The notes: generated from the letters alone by a model not told the origin. DNA of 64,000 bases from Atrina japonica (GCA_030159075.1 BROG01000296.1:248001-312000); one strand, 5' to 3'. Counted from the first letter of the stretch, positions 27,507 to 38,583 are shown. A program made the numbers and translations.

Positions 27507-28799
27507 TATACGGTTTTTATTGATAATTTAGACCTGACTCAGCAAAATTTCCGTATTCTTACGAGTTTATACAAATCCTTAATGTTTGAAAAAGTGTTGT
27601 CTTTACCGAAACTTTTGATCGATTGATATGATGACCCGTCACTTTCTTTATCAGTTGGTAAAAAATTTTACGTTTTGCGTCAAACGTTATGACGTAATTA
27701 CAGAAAAACAAAAATTGGGTTTGGATGCCACAGTCCCTTTATTTTTTTTCAAAAACATTCCAAAAACTATACAGCGATGCACGTTTGCTTTGTCAATCGT
27801 TACTGAGAGTTTCAAATGAACTGATTCAAAATGACGTGAAGAAACGTAGCCACACGTAACGAAAATCGATGCACAGGCCTGCAACGTTTTTACTTACAAT
27901 TTCTTACAAAATCATCAAATTGAATTGAAGTATTTAGAAGTTTTCATAGTAAGTATGTATGCGTAACATGTGATACGAAAAATTCGAAATTCGAATGAAG
28001 AGGTGCACGAGATATGTGCTAAAAGGAACCGAAAAAAGCGCATTTTGGCCAGAATTCTAAAGTACTAAATAAAAAATTCAGTCTGACACATTACAGAGAT
28101 AAAAACGACGTACTTTCGCTCAACGTATTGTAAGAAAAAAGAATATAAAAAAACGTTTGAAAAAACGTCAAAAAAAACGTCGAATTTGAAAATTTACGTC
28201 AACGTCAAAATTTGACGTAGGAAAAAAATAAGACATTTTTTCAGCACAAAACGTGACAAAATGCCCAAAACTGAACTTTGTTTTTCGAAATTCGGACAAA
28301 TTAAAAAATTCGTGATTTTCGGGCGAATTTTCAATGCGAATATCTCGGAACCCTTAAGAGATATGCAAAAATGAAGTCGACCATGCTAGAATCGTCTCAG
28401 TGAGGAGAAATCTAAATCTCAATGCACAACGAAATCGCACGCACGAATAATTTCTTCTCAAATTGAGACTTCATGATAAAAATCACGAAGACAGGGCGGG
28501 CCCCTATAGGGCCCAACATGGCTGACCCAAAAAGTTCGCAGCACATCCTCGGAAGAAAACGAATAAGAACACGTATAGAGAGTTTGAGTGAAACGTACCA
28601 ATTTTGTTGAATCGTGGTGACAGGAAAAATAATAATAATAATAATAATATTAATAATAATAATAATAATAAGAATAAACACGACAATAACAATAGGGTTT
28701 TCCACTGGTAGTGGAAAGCCCTAATTACCATACTGAAAAAATTCAATTGTCCGGACAGTAAACATAATGGGTCGGGCAAGTCGGGCATAGGATTTCCTC

Positions 28800-29165
28800 A
28801 CCCCTGACCTGTAGTCAGTCAGAGTTGATTTTACGTGCGGCGTGACTACTTAAAGCCCTTGCCACACGCCGGGGCTACCCCTGTAGCTCCGGAGATGCTC
28901 CTTGTGTTTAACGTGCAACCATGATGGAAGTTGTTACATGTGCTCGCCCCTACGAAGTAGGCTTAAGTGCTGGATCTGGTAGTGGCGTTGGCCGGTTTGG
29001 GGTCCTCTTCCCCTGGGTTGGTCGGCCCTAAGTACCCTCGCTCTCCGGACGATGGGAGGGGCCTTCTTGTAGATCACCGGCTGGCTCTTCAGTATCTTGT
29101 TGCTCTGGTCCGGTGTAAGTAGAGTCCCTGGGTCCGAGGTGGGGAGGGAGGCACAGCAGCAGAGT
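28800..29165 (-). other. GC-rich patch with an open frame and a SINE-like tail
   Basis: Clearly GC-richer than its surroundings. On the minus strand a frame stays open from about 29150 to 28950, encoding Pro/Arg-rich sequence with KKAPPIVRRARV. The minus-strand 3' end (28865-28806, 'ggcaagggctttaagtagtc') matches the tail of the SINE at 55862-56195. It may be a composite retroposon or a retroposed exon; I cannot name a parent gene. Confidence 0.35.
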
Positions 29166-29639
29166 CACAACGACTTAAAGAATTTTGAATTTAGAAGATT
29201 CAAGGCCACACATTTTTGATGGACAGTCAAAATATGATATTTTATTTATAGAGAATTGCCAAATAGATAGAAGAAATGCATTAGCCAAATGATAAAGCCA
29301 AAGTGTTTAACGTGGAGTTGTCCAGGCTCGCACGTCTGATTACCTATATGAGTGCGTAAGCAGAAGATTTGCATTTATCCAACATTTAAGGTCGGTTAAA
29401 TGCTATAACACATACGTTAATTTAGATGTTAGTGTATTTTGTATTATTTTTGAGAGGTATTTTGGGGAGCTTAAAGCTTACTTTAGGGAGTGGTACTAAT
29501 CCCGCTTGATGATGTAGGGCCATACTAGAAGTAATGTGTGTGTGCAGGTTAGGTGTGGTACTGATGTTATGTAAATTTGACCAAGGGGAGAAACTTTAAT
29601 ATACAGCAGACCAAGGGGATGAGGGTTCTGGTGTTGTGT
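29166..29639. other. Intergenic, nothing recognised
   Basis: No gene, RNA or repeat identified between the GC-rich patch and the LINE tail. A hairpin (GAGTAGGAA and its complement) sits at 29641-29664, next to the poly(T). Confidence 0.4.
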
Positions 29640-29758
29640 GAGTAGGAATTTGTTTTTCCTACTCTCATTGATTTTTTTTTTTTTTTTTAAATATAAGATA
29701 AAAGACCATACCCAATACATATAATATCCTATTCTGGCCTATATATCGCTAGATAGCA

Positions 29759-30040
29759 GGGTTTCCCGTGTGTCCAGAGAACTTCCATAAGGGAGGTGCC
29801 TGGACAGAAAAGTCCATGGTGGGATCCCCTTCATCTATGATTTCTAACTAACTTAACTAATGCCTAACTTGACTAAGTCTGATCCAAACATAAAACGAGC
29901 CCATAACCAGATTATGTACAATTGACCCTATTGCTAACCCTAGTCTGTCCTATATATCAACTGGAAAGAGGAGAATCCCGGGTGTCAAGTCATCTCCATA
30001 AGGGGGATGCTTGAGCAAAAAGTCCATGTGGGATTTCCTC
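29759..30040. repeat. Duplicated stem-loop module I (two units)
   Basis: Unit 1 (29759-29829) and unit 2 (29968-30040) are diverged copies 208 bp apart. Each has an outer pairing of C-rich/G-rich arms, a middle helix (GTCCAG/CTGGAC in unit 1, TCAAG/CTTGA in unit 2) and an inner helix capped by the same ATAAG loop (ACTTCC/GGAGGT versus ATCTCC/GGGGAT). The segment AGTCCATG-GTGGGAT is conserved in both. Paired bases change together, as in a selected RNA structure. Two T-G wobbles make the plus-strand form the better pairing. Confidence 0.6.
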
Positions 30041-30336
30041 CGCCGCCGATTCCTAAAATACTTATTCTAGAAATATAACCTATAAGCGATGTGTGATAAA
30101 CATCTACCTAATTATATACAACGTAATAATAAACCTATCTAAACTGCTGGATATTCGTCGTCCAGAGCTTGGGACAGTCCCTACTCACCCGGCTTTGAAT
30201 TCCGAACAATGCCTAATTGGATTATAAAATTATTTACATATACATTTACGGAAAAAAGGCGTGAAATGCGATGAGGTGCGATGAATGCGATGTCTAATCT
30301 ATGCATTTATTGTGTAGATGTTTTTTTGATTTGGGT

Positions 30337-30845
30337 CCTGCCTGCGCCACCCACCACTATTTGTACAAGCCAGCTGCTAACCGTTAGGTCGTACCGCTTT
30401 TCAAATGGTTATAGGCAGGGTTGGAGTACCACCAACACTTTGAGTGATCGTATTGAAACACTGTATTTTTATTTCCGTTTTATTGTTTGTTAATTTAGCG
30501 TAATAAATGAATATGTATAGATAAAGATAAAATGCATATTAAAATTATAAATCTCTGAGACATGTCACCAGCTAGAAGGGGGGTTCTGACCGGGGTTTAG
30601 TCTTAGTGACATGTCTTGGTTAAGTAACCTAGAGATATTGAAATTAATACTGAAATTAATAAAAAACGCTTCCTAGCTACCTAAGATAGGATAGAAGAGC
30701 GATTAAACAAATATAACCCTATGGTGATTGTGATTAGGTGTGTTTGTGTTTGATATTTGGGACCTGCCTGCGCCACCCTCCACTATTTGGACAAGCCAGC
30801 TGCTAACCGTGAGGTCGTACCGCTTTTCAAATGGTTATAGGCAGG
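30337..30845. repeat. Duplicated module II, 83-bp conserved core with closing helix
   Basis: Cores at 30337-30419 and 30763-30845 are about 95% identical and 426 bp apart, while the sequence around them has diverged much more. Each is bounded by CCTGCCT and AGGCAGG, which can pair over 7 bp. CAAAT/ATTTG and GGT/ACC can extend the stem. The similarity continues to about 30450 and 30873 (GGTTGGAGTACCACCAACAC), which can form a GTTGG/CCAAC hairpin. Lies in the LINE 3' region. Confidence 0.65.
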
Positions 30846-31007
30846 GTTGGAGTACCACCAACACTTTGAATGATAGTGTAATATTAAAAATGTTTTACTA
30901 TATAGATAGCCGTCATGAATAATTAAATGATTTAATATAGGATCTGCTATGGCATGTGCCGGGGCTAGTTAAAGCGGTTCTGACCTGTCTAGTCGTAGAC
31001 ACATGCC
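30559..31007 (-). repeat. Duplicated hairpin module III with compensating changes
   Basis: Hairpins at 30559-30615 and 30951-31007. Read on the LINE sense strand, the first has arms GACATGTCAC/GTGACATGTC and the second GGCATGTGTC/GGCACATGCC. Both form 10 pairs, with A-T to G-C at pair 2, C-G to G-C at pair 8 and A-T to T-G at pair 9. The loops share GACTA, GGTCAGAACC and CTAGC. Each follows module II by about 140-190 bp, so II and III form one duplicated unit. Confidence 0.65.
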
Positions 31008-31256
31008 ATGTTTGAGATTAAACCAATATTGAAATTAGTATTGACGGTTTAGAGGATAATTCTTAAAAAAAAAAACAAAAACAAAAAAAATTAAAAAACA
31101 AAAAAAAAAACTCAACAGTGTAATGTAAATAATAATATTAATATATAATAAAATAATTTAATAAAGTATCAAATTTGCTGCTCTTGAGTAGATACTCAGT
31201 GCAGAGGTTATAAACCAATAATAAATCCTATCTAGGTGTGTATATGCCTACTGATG

Positions 31257-31341
31257 TTGCGAACTTAGTGTCCAATCAGTGGCCTCGTACTATATATAGT
31301 GTAGGCACTACTGGAATTTGATGGATGTTGACGTTCGCAAT
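31257..31341. repeat. Stem-loop IV next to the LINE ORF2 end
   Basis: TTGCGAAC (31258) pairs with GTTCGCAA (31333). Inside, TCCAATCAGT and ACTGGAATT can pair imperfectly, and GGCCT with AGGC around a TACTATATATAGTG core. About 130 bp beyond the ORF2 stop on the LINE sense strand. Confidence 0.5.
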
Positions 31342-31467
31342 TACCTGGTATACATCTGAGGCAGAAGTGAAACCGTGAATGCTCTAAATCCCTATTCTAT
31401 GTGACTGCAAAGGTGAATGCGATGATGCGATGCAAGTTTAATTTTCATAATTAATTTTCTTTTCAAT

Positions 31468-33757
31468 TTATATTTTTTCCATATAACCTGTATGGGAGAT
31501 AAAGGCGATGAGTCCCTCGAAAGCTGGTGATTTTAAGCTATCCGGTGGATCTAGAATATCTCTTATATGTTGTGTATCTAAGCTTAGTTTATTGTAATGT
31601 GTGTGTAATTCCCCTCGGTGGAGATTGTGAAGTGGGCATTCCATAATGAAGTGTTCCACTGTTTCCTTACTGTGGCCACAGGGACACTTAGGTCCTTGCT
31701 TAAATACGTATTGGCCTAACTCGCCATTCAGTAAGGTTCTACCTAACCTGAGTCTAGTGCAAACCTTATCCCAGTAGACACTTTTAGAGTAGCGTATAGG
31801 AGTTTGGTTGGGATTAGGTTTGAGCGTTTTAATGAAAAGGTTAGTGTTATTGTATTTTTCTGTATTTTTTTGTGAATAATTTGCCGAATAAGTGTGTATG
31901 CTTCTGTTACACCTAGCTGTGTGTTACAATCTATTTCACTGTTGTGTATTGATTGTTTTGCTAATGAATCCACAGCCTCGTTACCCTTAATGCCTACGTG
32001 GGCTGGGATCCATTCTAGATGTACCTGAATTTTTCTAGCCATTAATTTATGTATATTTATTAGGATTTCATTCAGTATGTCTGGCCTACTACTGTTCTTT
32101 GTGATCAGAGACTGGAGAGCGCTCAATGAGTCACTCAAGAGTACTACCTTTCGGTAACTCTTGTCTTTTATGTAATCAAGAGTCTCATTGATTGCTACCA
32201 ATTCTGATGTATAGACTGAAATGTGGTCTGTACATCTATAACCATCTCCATAGTCTTCTGAGGGATCAAAATAGGCGGCTCCAGTTTGGCCTGAGTTGGG
32301 ATCTTTGGACCCGTCCGTGAAGATACGATGGAAATCTGGATATTTATCATCCAGATACTCCAAGGTGACCGATTTGCATATGGTGGGGTCATCGCTCTTT
32401 TTGATGACTTGGGAAAGAGCTACAGAGACATTTGGTTTAGATAACAGCCACGGTGGAAATTGAATATTTGTAACGTTCTGACAGGATGTGACTACACTAT
32501 TGATGTGTGATGTGAATGTCATAAACCTATCAAAAATTACTCCTAAGAATCTAGCTTCACTAGCAATGTGTAATGCCTTGTTATTGAGTGTAAGTGCAAA
32601 TTTGGGTGCTGAGCGTGTGTAAAGTGAGCCTCGCTGACCGAATAGCACTGCCGAGGTTTTTTGCTCCGACAGTTTAAAGCCCCACTTTTGTGACCATCTA
32701 GAGATTGCATCTAAGGATTCTTGTAACTTAAGATTAACAACTCTAATGTCCCTATGTGAGTAGCTTATTGTGTTATCATCAGCAAACTGGAATAGCTCGG
32801 TGTTATCAATCTCATCATATTGATATTTTATCTCCTCAGCAAGGTCATTGGCCATAATATTAAACAGGGTCGGACTGATTACCGAGCCCTGTGGGGTGCC
32901 ATTTTCAAGGGGATACTTATTTGACATTATTTGATTTACGGACACCTGAATTTTCCGGCCCTGAAGAAAGGATTTTATGAAGTGTAGTATATTGCCTTGT
33001 ATGCCATGTGATTTGAGCTTATACAGAAGGCCATTATGCCAAACTAGATCAAATGCTTTGCTAATATCTAAAAAGACCACTCCTGTAAGTTGTTTGCTTA
33101 CCGTGGCGCATTTGATTTGAGTTTCCAATTTGACTAATTGGTCTAATGTGCTCCTACCCTTCCTGAAACCGCTCTGTGCGGAGTCTAGGATGTCGTGTTT
33201 GTCGAGGAACCACCTTAATTGACTTTGCATAGATGTGATGTGAGTGATATTGGTCTGTATGACTCCGGTAAATGTGGATTTTTACCCGGTTTGAGAAGGG
33301 GTATTACTGTAGCCTCCTTCCAAAGGGAAGGAAACTGGCGAGTAATAAACACTCTGTTAAGAAAATGTAAAATGATCTTAATAAATTGTGAAGGCAGGTG
33401 CTTCAGCAAAATATAAGATATTTTGTCACCGCCCGGTGCAGTGTTGCGCTTGGCTGCAAGTGCATCCCCAAATTCATCAACCGTAAAAGGCACATTTAGA
33501 GGTCCCGTGTTGGGGCTTAAATCGCTAAGGTAGTTTTCGTATCTGGCCTCGAACTCTGCCCTATGAGTTTTGTGATTTGGTTCGAGGTTTGAATGTGAGC
33601 TAGCGTTTGCAAGTGATGCAGCTAGTGTGTTGGCTTTGTCTTCTGAAGTGATTGCTTGTCCTAGTGTAGGAATGTTTCTAGTGTTAGGTTTGCCCAGGAG
33701 AGCTTTTACCTTCCCCCAGACATCCCTAATGCGAGTGTCTTTGTTCAGTGTGGACAC
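31468..33757 (-). pseudogene. LINE reverse transcriptase, RNase H and zinc knuckle (broken ORF2, 3' part)
   Basis: The frame at 33757-33215 holds the linker and RT start (AAKRNTAPGGDKISY, PLLKPGKNP, SYRPISLTS). A frameshift near 33225 moves to 33230-31743, with SGFRKGRSTLDQL, FLDISKAFD, NGTPQGSVISPTLF and the catalytic FADD. About 100 residues of the RT thumb appear deleted near 32480, where SCQNVTN runs straight into a later segment. RNase H follows with its acidic residues in FTDGSK, SELVAINE, LLSDSLSAL and NEAVDSLAK. A second frameshift near 31740 leads to a C-x-C-H-x-C type knuckle (CPCGHSKETVEHFIMECP) and the end at 31468. The enzyme copies LINE RNA at the target site; this copy cannot. 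Confidence 0.85.
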
Positions 33758-33867
33758 GTAGGATTCCCAATGTGCCTTATGTTCTTGTGATTTTCCCCTT
33801 TTTTAATTGTCTGAATGCATGTCGGCTGTCTTTTTTGGCCTGAGTGCATGCACTAGTCCATGCAGGG

Positions 33868-34743
33868 TTAATTGGTCTGTCTTTCTTTTTGCCAGAGCTG
33901 CATGGAATGGCTTGGGTGGCTGCAATGTGTATGAGTGTGTTTACAATGTATGTTTTCCAGGTATTGGTCAATGTCTGTGTGTGCTATGTCATCTAGTGAG
34001 GCAGACTCATATATAGATTTGAAAAGTGGCCAGTCTGCTTTTTCATAAATGTAAGAACGGGGGAGCTGAATGGTGTCCTTGTGGGGGGGAATACCTATTG
34101 ATGTCAGTACAGGTAAATGATCTGATCCACAAGGGTCTTCAATAACTGACCACTTAGCTAGGCCCGCTAACCTATGTGTAGTGATGGTGTCATCTAAAGG
34201 TGTGAGTTCACCTGTTGTGGGGTTGGTACCGGTGCCATCGCCGAGGTAACAGAGGTTGTTATCCTCGATGAACTCAATCAGGTCCCTGCCAACCATGTTT
34301 GACTGCTGGGAACCCAAGAGCTCATGATGGGCATTAAAGTCACCCACATATACCACCCTATGCAGTAAACTCGAGTGAATGTTCTGGAGTGAATTGTTGT
34401 AACTGTATTGTGGCGGATTATAAATGTTAACAATGTGGAGTGGTGCATTGTCTGTATGCACTGTAATTCCCTGTTTTTCTAACCGCCCTGTGTTTATAGC
34501 TCCTAGCTGTAATTCTGTATAGCCTAAGCTTTCAACAATAAATGTAGCCAACCCCCCTCCTTTACCTACTCTATCGGTACGGAGGGTTGTATAGCCTGGA
34601 ATGTTATAACGCTTGGCCGGCTTAAGATAGGTTTCCTGGACGCAAATTACATCAGGCTTGACCTTTTCGATGAGTTGTTTTAGGGAACGACCGTTGCTGG
34701 TTAAGCCACGGGCGTTCCACTGAAGAATTTTTAGCCCTGCCAT
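33868..34743 (-). pseudogene. LINE endonuclease (ORF2, 5' part)
   Basis: 291 residues starting MAGLKILQWNARGL. Contains the metal-binding Glu in CVQETYL, the motif VYVGDFNAHH and the SDHLPVL box of AP-type endonucleases, which nick target DNA to prime reverse transcription. The frame is lost near 33900 and continues in another frame at 33971-33777. It starts 37 bp after the ORF1 stop (34780), the compact spacing usual for LINEs. Confidence 0.85.
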
Positions 34744-34779
34744 AGCGCTATTGTGATGTAAGTGTGTACCTTTCTATTC

Positions 34780-36035
34780 TTATTGGGCGGATCTTGTGTT
34801 ATACACAAGCTGCCTAACCGGGGTGGAAGATTTTAGAGGTTTATTTCTGGTCTTTCTTTTCCTTTCTGGCGAATGACATGAGGTCGAATCTATTTGACTT
34901 AGATGAATGCCTGATTTGGTGGTGGAAGATGCTGGTGTGTTGGTGTGCCTATCACCTAAGCTCTCAGTTGAGGTCTGAAGATCCTCAACCATAGGGAAAA
35001 TGGCCCTATCAAGATCTGGTGTCTTGATGTGGTATGACTCGCTAGAGTGGTGTAAAGAGTCACACTGGGATGAATTTACTGGCACAGTGACAGTAATACC
35101 CTCTGTTTGTGTCCCTACACTAACCGTCACTTTACGTATTGATGTCAGTACAGGTAACTCATGTGTGGGATCATGAGCTATATTCCAGATTGTCTCTAGA
35201 GCTTCTCTGTCATTGATATCTGGATTACGTGCTATCAAAATGGCGGCCCCCAATAAGGTGGCTACTCTAGCCTCCATGTTACTGGTGATCGGTTGCACCT
35301 GGTCTGTAATTGTTTGGTTGTTTGTGTGTGTTTTCTGGGAAACTACTTTAGCGTATGTTAATTTTTGTACTGATGAATGCGAGGTATGAGGGGGGTAGGT
35401 AGTATTAAGGGTAGGTGGGGGTGGGTAGCAGAGGGGGTCTGCGGTTAGTGGTATGGTTGGGAGATCGGTTGCGGCGTTCATTAAAGGCCTTCACCCTGTA
35501 GTCAACATTCCTGTGAATGATGTGGTCAGGGTGGGTTTGACTGGTGAATGTGATGGCTACTGCCAGAGAGGGAACGCCGAATTGATTGGTTAGTCTTTCT
35601 GTATGTTTAACTTGTTTCAGACGGATTAGTTCGATAGGATTTAATGAATGTGGAAATTTATATATGACGCCTCGGTTACTTTTTGGTTTATTTGTTTTAT
35701 CCCACAAAGCAGTCAATTTAGTTTTCGTACCTCTATCTGGCTGACTTCGCGGTGAGGGCCTACTTTTGCCTATGTAATTCCGCTTACTGTTTGTCGGCTG
35801 GTAGGGGGCCGTGCAAATCTTAAGGAATATGCATGGCCCCTTTAAACTGCATAAATGTGGTGACGAGAAGTAATATGACACCGGACGGGAGAAATTTTAC
35901 TTGCCGCGGTTGTCCTACCGGAGCCTGGATATCTCCTATAGCCTGGCGTTTGTCGATGTAGCCTCTATTCCTGGTTTTGGTCTTTGGCCTGAGCACAATG
36001 ACTGCTGGAATATGAACCTGGGATTTACCTGCCAT
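34780..36035 (-). pseudogene. LINE ORF1 (nucleic-acid binding protein), two frameshifts
   Basis: Three frames join in order: 36035-about 35890 (MAGKSQVHIPAVIVLRPKTK), about 35890-about 35440 (Lys/Arg-rich, with SPRSQPDRGTKTKLTALWDK) and 35481-34780 (KLTYAKVVSQKTH, ending KSSTPVRQLVYNTRSAQ). Composition is basic and Pro/Ser/Thr-rich as in LINE gag-like proteins. No CCHC knuckle is visible. Assignment rests mainly on position directly before the endonuclease. Confidence 0.65.
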
Positions 36036-36430
36036 TGTCGCGATGAGTTTAAACACCTATCTAGCTGTACCTAAGTTTGAGTGCGACTAAGGACAGTGTA
36101 ATTAAGTGAGTGCATATGTGGGTGGCTAGGTTAAGTGCTCTACCTGTTTACTAGTGCAGAGATGACTATATATACTGTGTTACTCCTACTTATCTGGACA
36201 ACTAACTAAATGGTGTAAATAAATGTAGAAAGTGAATGTTAAAGAGTAAAGGAGAAAATAACGCCGCAGTAAAACCCTATACCACAGTTGAGAGTATATA
36301 AGTATTAAGTAAGTTTATTTCCTTTGTTCTATAGTACGGTGTTTGTTGTCTGTGTTCTTTGGTGCGTGATTATCTGAGTAGTAGGTCTTGGTCTTGTGCT
36401 TTGTTCTTTGTCTTTGTACGAGAGATTTAA

Positions 36431-36740
36431 ATTGTGGCTATTCGCTTTGGAAGCATAGATCACAATGAGATGACCCTGACCTGTACATGTAAATTCTACT
36501 CAAAATCACAAAGAAAGTAGATTGAAATTGCATTTCAAATTGACCAATGAAATGTGTTCTTGGAGTATAAATGACCAATCATGGTGAGTCATATGGTATA
36601 AATTCAGTGACACAGTTATGACAATTTCCAGTTTGTGTATTCATTAAGTACCTGTAGTAGATAAAAACTAGATATATAAACTTGTGTGCCTATGTTACAT
36701 GTGAACTGGAGAAAAGTGTAACCAAGGAAGTATATTACTA
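36431..36740. other. SHPRH 5' flank, nothing recognised
   Basis: AT-rich sequence between the LINE and the first MITE. Any SHPRH promoter or 5' UTR exon could lie here or to the left of the LINE; none can be picked out. Confidence 0.4.
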
Positions 36741-36919
36741 CAGTAAAACCTGTATATAGGGGCCACCCAAGGGACCAGCAAATATTGGCCCTTATGTACA
36801 GGTGACCCTTATACACAGGTTTAATTTAGTCAAAATATGCAGTCAAGGGACTTGAAAAAACTGGCCTTTATAAACAGGTAATCCTTATATAGGGGTGGCC
36901 GCTATAGCAGGTTTTACTG
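36741..36919. mobile_element. CAGT-type palindromic MITE, best-preserved copy
   Basis: Starts CAGTAAAACCTGTATATAGG and ends GGTTTTACTG, with a TA target duplication (36739-36740 and 36920-36921). The whole 179 bp folds on itself (GGGGCCACC versus GGTGGCCGC). TA duplication and CAGT ends fit a pogo/Tigger-like (Tc1/mariner) origin. It is the reference for the other copies listed. Confidence 0.85.
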
Positions 36920-37378
36920 TATATATTGTACAAACATGTCTGAACAAGACTTTCCAGTTTAAAGCTTAAAGTTTAAAGTTTAAAGTTTAAAATAAGTAGG
37001 CCTACACATTAGGATTAATACTAGTGATTTAAAAAGAATCCGACATTTATAGGACTGACTGGAGTTTATGGTTACCTGTTGTGCAAAAGCAAGCCCATCT
37101 AAGTATTTGATCACATCTACTGTAAGTGGAGGATCTGATTTTTTATGTATGTACGTTTTGTACCCCAAATTTCTGAAGTACCGTAATTACATGTACATGT
37201 AATAATTCACTATTCTGTATGGCTACATTTTGTTTAATTTTCATGTTAAATCACAGTAAGGGTATCTAGGAATCTATTTGCAAATATTTGTACATGTGTA
37301 TGTAACTAAATATATATAATATATATATATAAATATATAGTATATATATAATATAATATATATATATATATATATATA
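36920..37378. other. SHPRH 5' flank with (TA)n at 37312-37378
   Basis: Short AGTTTAA tandem near 36960-36990 and an AT microsatellite. No gene. Confidence 0.5.
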
Positions 37379-37796
<418 letters not shown>

Positions 37797-38121
37797 AACT
37801 TTTTTGGGTCAAATTTTGTAAAATTTTTAGTAGTACATGTACAGGTATCTGCATGTGTACTAATCTTTAAAAAGTAAACTCAGTCTCATATATTCATTTA
37901 AAATAATAATAAAACTCATATTTATATAATGTAAGTTGAATACCAAAATTTTCGAAAAATGTTTTTTTGTTAATTTAATTTTAAATTTGTTGAAATCAGT
38001 CAAAATGAACTTTTGATCATCTTTATATCTTATAAGGAAAGGGAATTAAAAACTCTCCATTGAAAATAGCTTAAATGGAAAGTTCTCTCAGTTTTAGAAC
38101 AAGCAGACATATTTGCATATA

Positions 38122-38280
38122 CAGTGAAACCTGCCTTAAGATACTAACTACCCAATCCACCACTGATATGTGGTCTCTCGAGACAGGTGGTCTCCCAGAA
38201 AACATTTCATTCAAAGAGATATTTAAATTTCAAGTGAGTGATTTTTCACCACAGTGGTCTCTCAAGACAGGGTTCTACAG
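38122..38280. mobile_element. CAGT-type MITE interrupted at its right end by a SINE
   Basis: Starts CAGTGAAACCTGCCTTAAG after TA. The interior has 'gtggtctctcgagacaggtggtctc' and the right end is near GGTTCTACAG, where the SINE 38291-38583 has inserted. Confidence 0.75.
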
Positions 38281-38290
38281 TCGAACAAAG

Positions 38291-38583
38291 GAGCCGGCCT
38301 GGCTCAGTCGGTAGCGCGCTCGACTCTGGATCTTGAGGTCGTGAGTTCGAGTCCCGCTGCCGACAGGTTGGTTTCCTGTCTTTCGGATGAGACAGTAAAA
38401 ACCAGTGGAGGTCCCGTGTCACAGTAAGTGTCGGCACGTTAAAGAACCCTCACTGCTCAATGGCCGTAAGTGCCGAGCATAGGCCAAAATTTGAAGCCCT
38501 TCACCGGCATTTGGTGACGTCTCCATATAAGTGAAATATTCTTGAGTGGGACGTTAAACAACAATAAACAAACAAACAAACAA
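38291..38583 (+). mobile_element. tRNA-derived SINE, type A (copy 2, full length)
   Basis: Flanked by a perfect 14-bp target duplication ACAGTCGAACAAAG (38277-38290 and 38584-38597). The head has A box TGGCTCAGTCGG and B box GTTCGAGTCCC, followed by the conserved body and a (CAAA)n tail. It lies just upstream of the SHPRH start codon exon. Confidence 0.9.

Larger units (their letters stand above)
25577..28724. repeat. AT-rich repetitive block, possible single 3.1-kb element
   Basis: Bounded on the left by a palindrome 'attcgtatcgaatacgaat' followed by GGGCTTTCCA (25615-25624), and on the right by a hairpin 'gggttttccactggtagtgg' ending TGGAAAGCCC (28711-28720). The two 10-mers are inverted copies. 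The interior holds (CT)n at 26021-26053, two pairs of internal direct duplications (listed separately), stretches rich in 'acgtcaaa', and (TAA)n near 28629-28673. No gene seen. Treating it as one element is a hypothesis. Confidence 0.35.
29671..36430 (-). mobile_element. Decayed RNase H-bearing LINE (I/Nimb-like group)
   Basis: The minus strand shows, in order: ORF1, apurinic-type endonuclease, reverse transcriptase, RNase H, a C/H zinc knuckle, a 1.7-kb 3' region, then a run of about 18 A (T18 on the plus strand at 29671-29688) that may be the poly(A) tail. This order with an RNase H domain is typical of I-superfamily LINEs, common in molluscs as Nimb. Frameshifts and an internal deletion show it is dead. 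The 5' end is set near 36430 by loss of similarity to ORF-like and UTR-like sequence only, and no target duplication was found, so both borders are approximate. Confidence 0.75.

Noticed and set aside
28412..28788. Hydrophobic Ile/Leu-rich minus-strand ORFs
   Set aside because: They depend on the (TAA)n microsatellite and overlap each other in two frames with no start context or motif.
29759..31007. Hammerhead or HDV-like ribozyme in the LINE 3' region
   Set aside because: No CUGANGA...GAAA core and no convincing HDV double pseudoknot could be laid out by hand; kept only as unnamed structured modules.
33219..34016. Plus-strand ORFs within the LINE
   Set aside because: Antisense shadows of the endonuclease and reverse transcriptase.
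38306..38370. tRNA gene candidate with A and B boxes
   Set aside because: Head of a SINE with body, tail and 14-bp target duplication. The same applies to 4361, 6165, 40167, 43891, 55862 and 59400.
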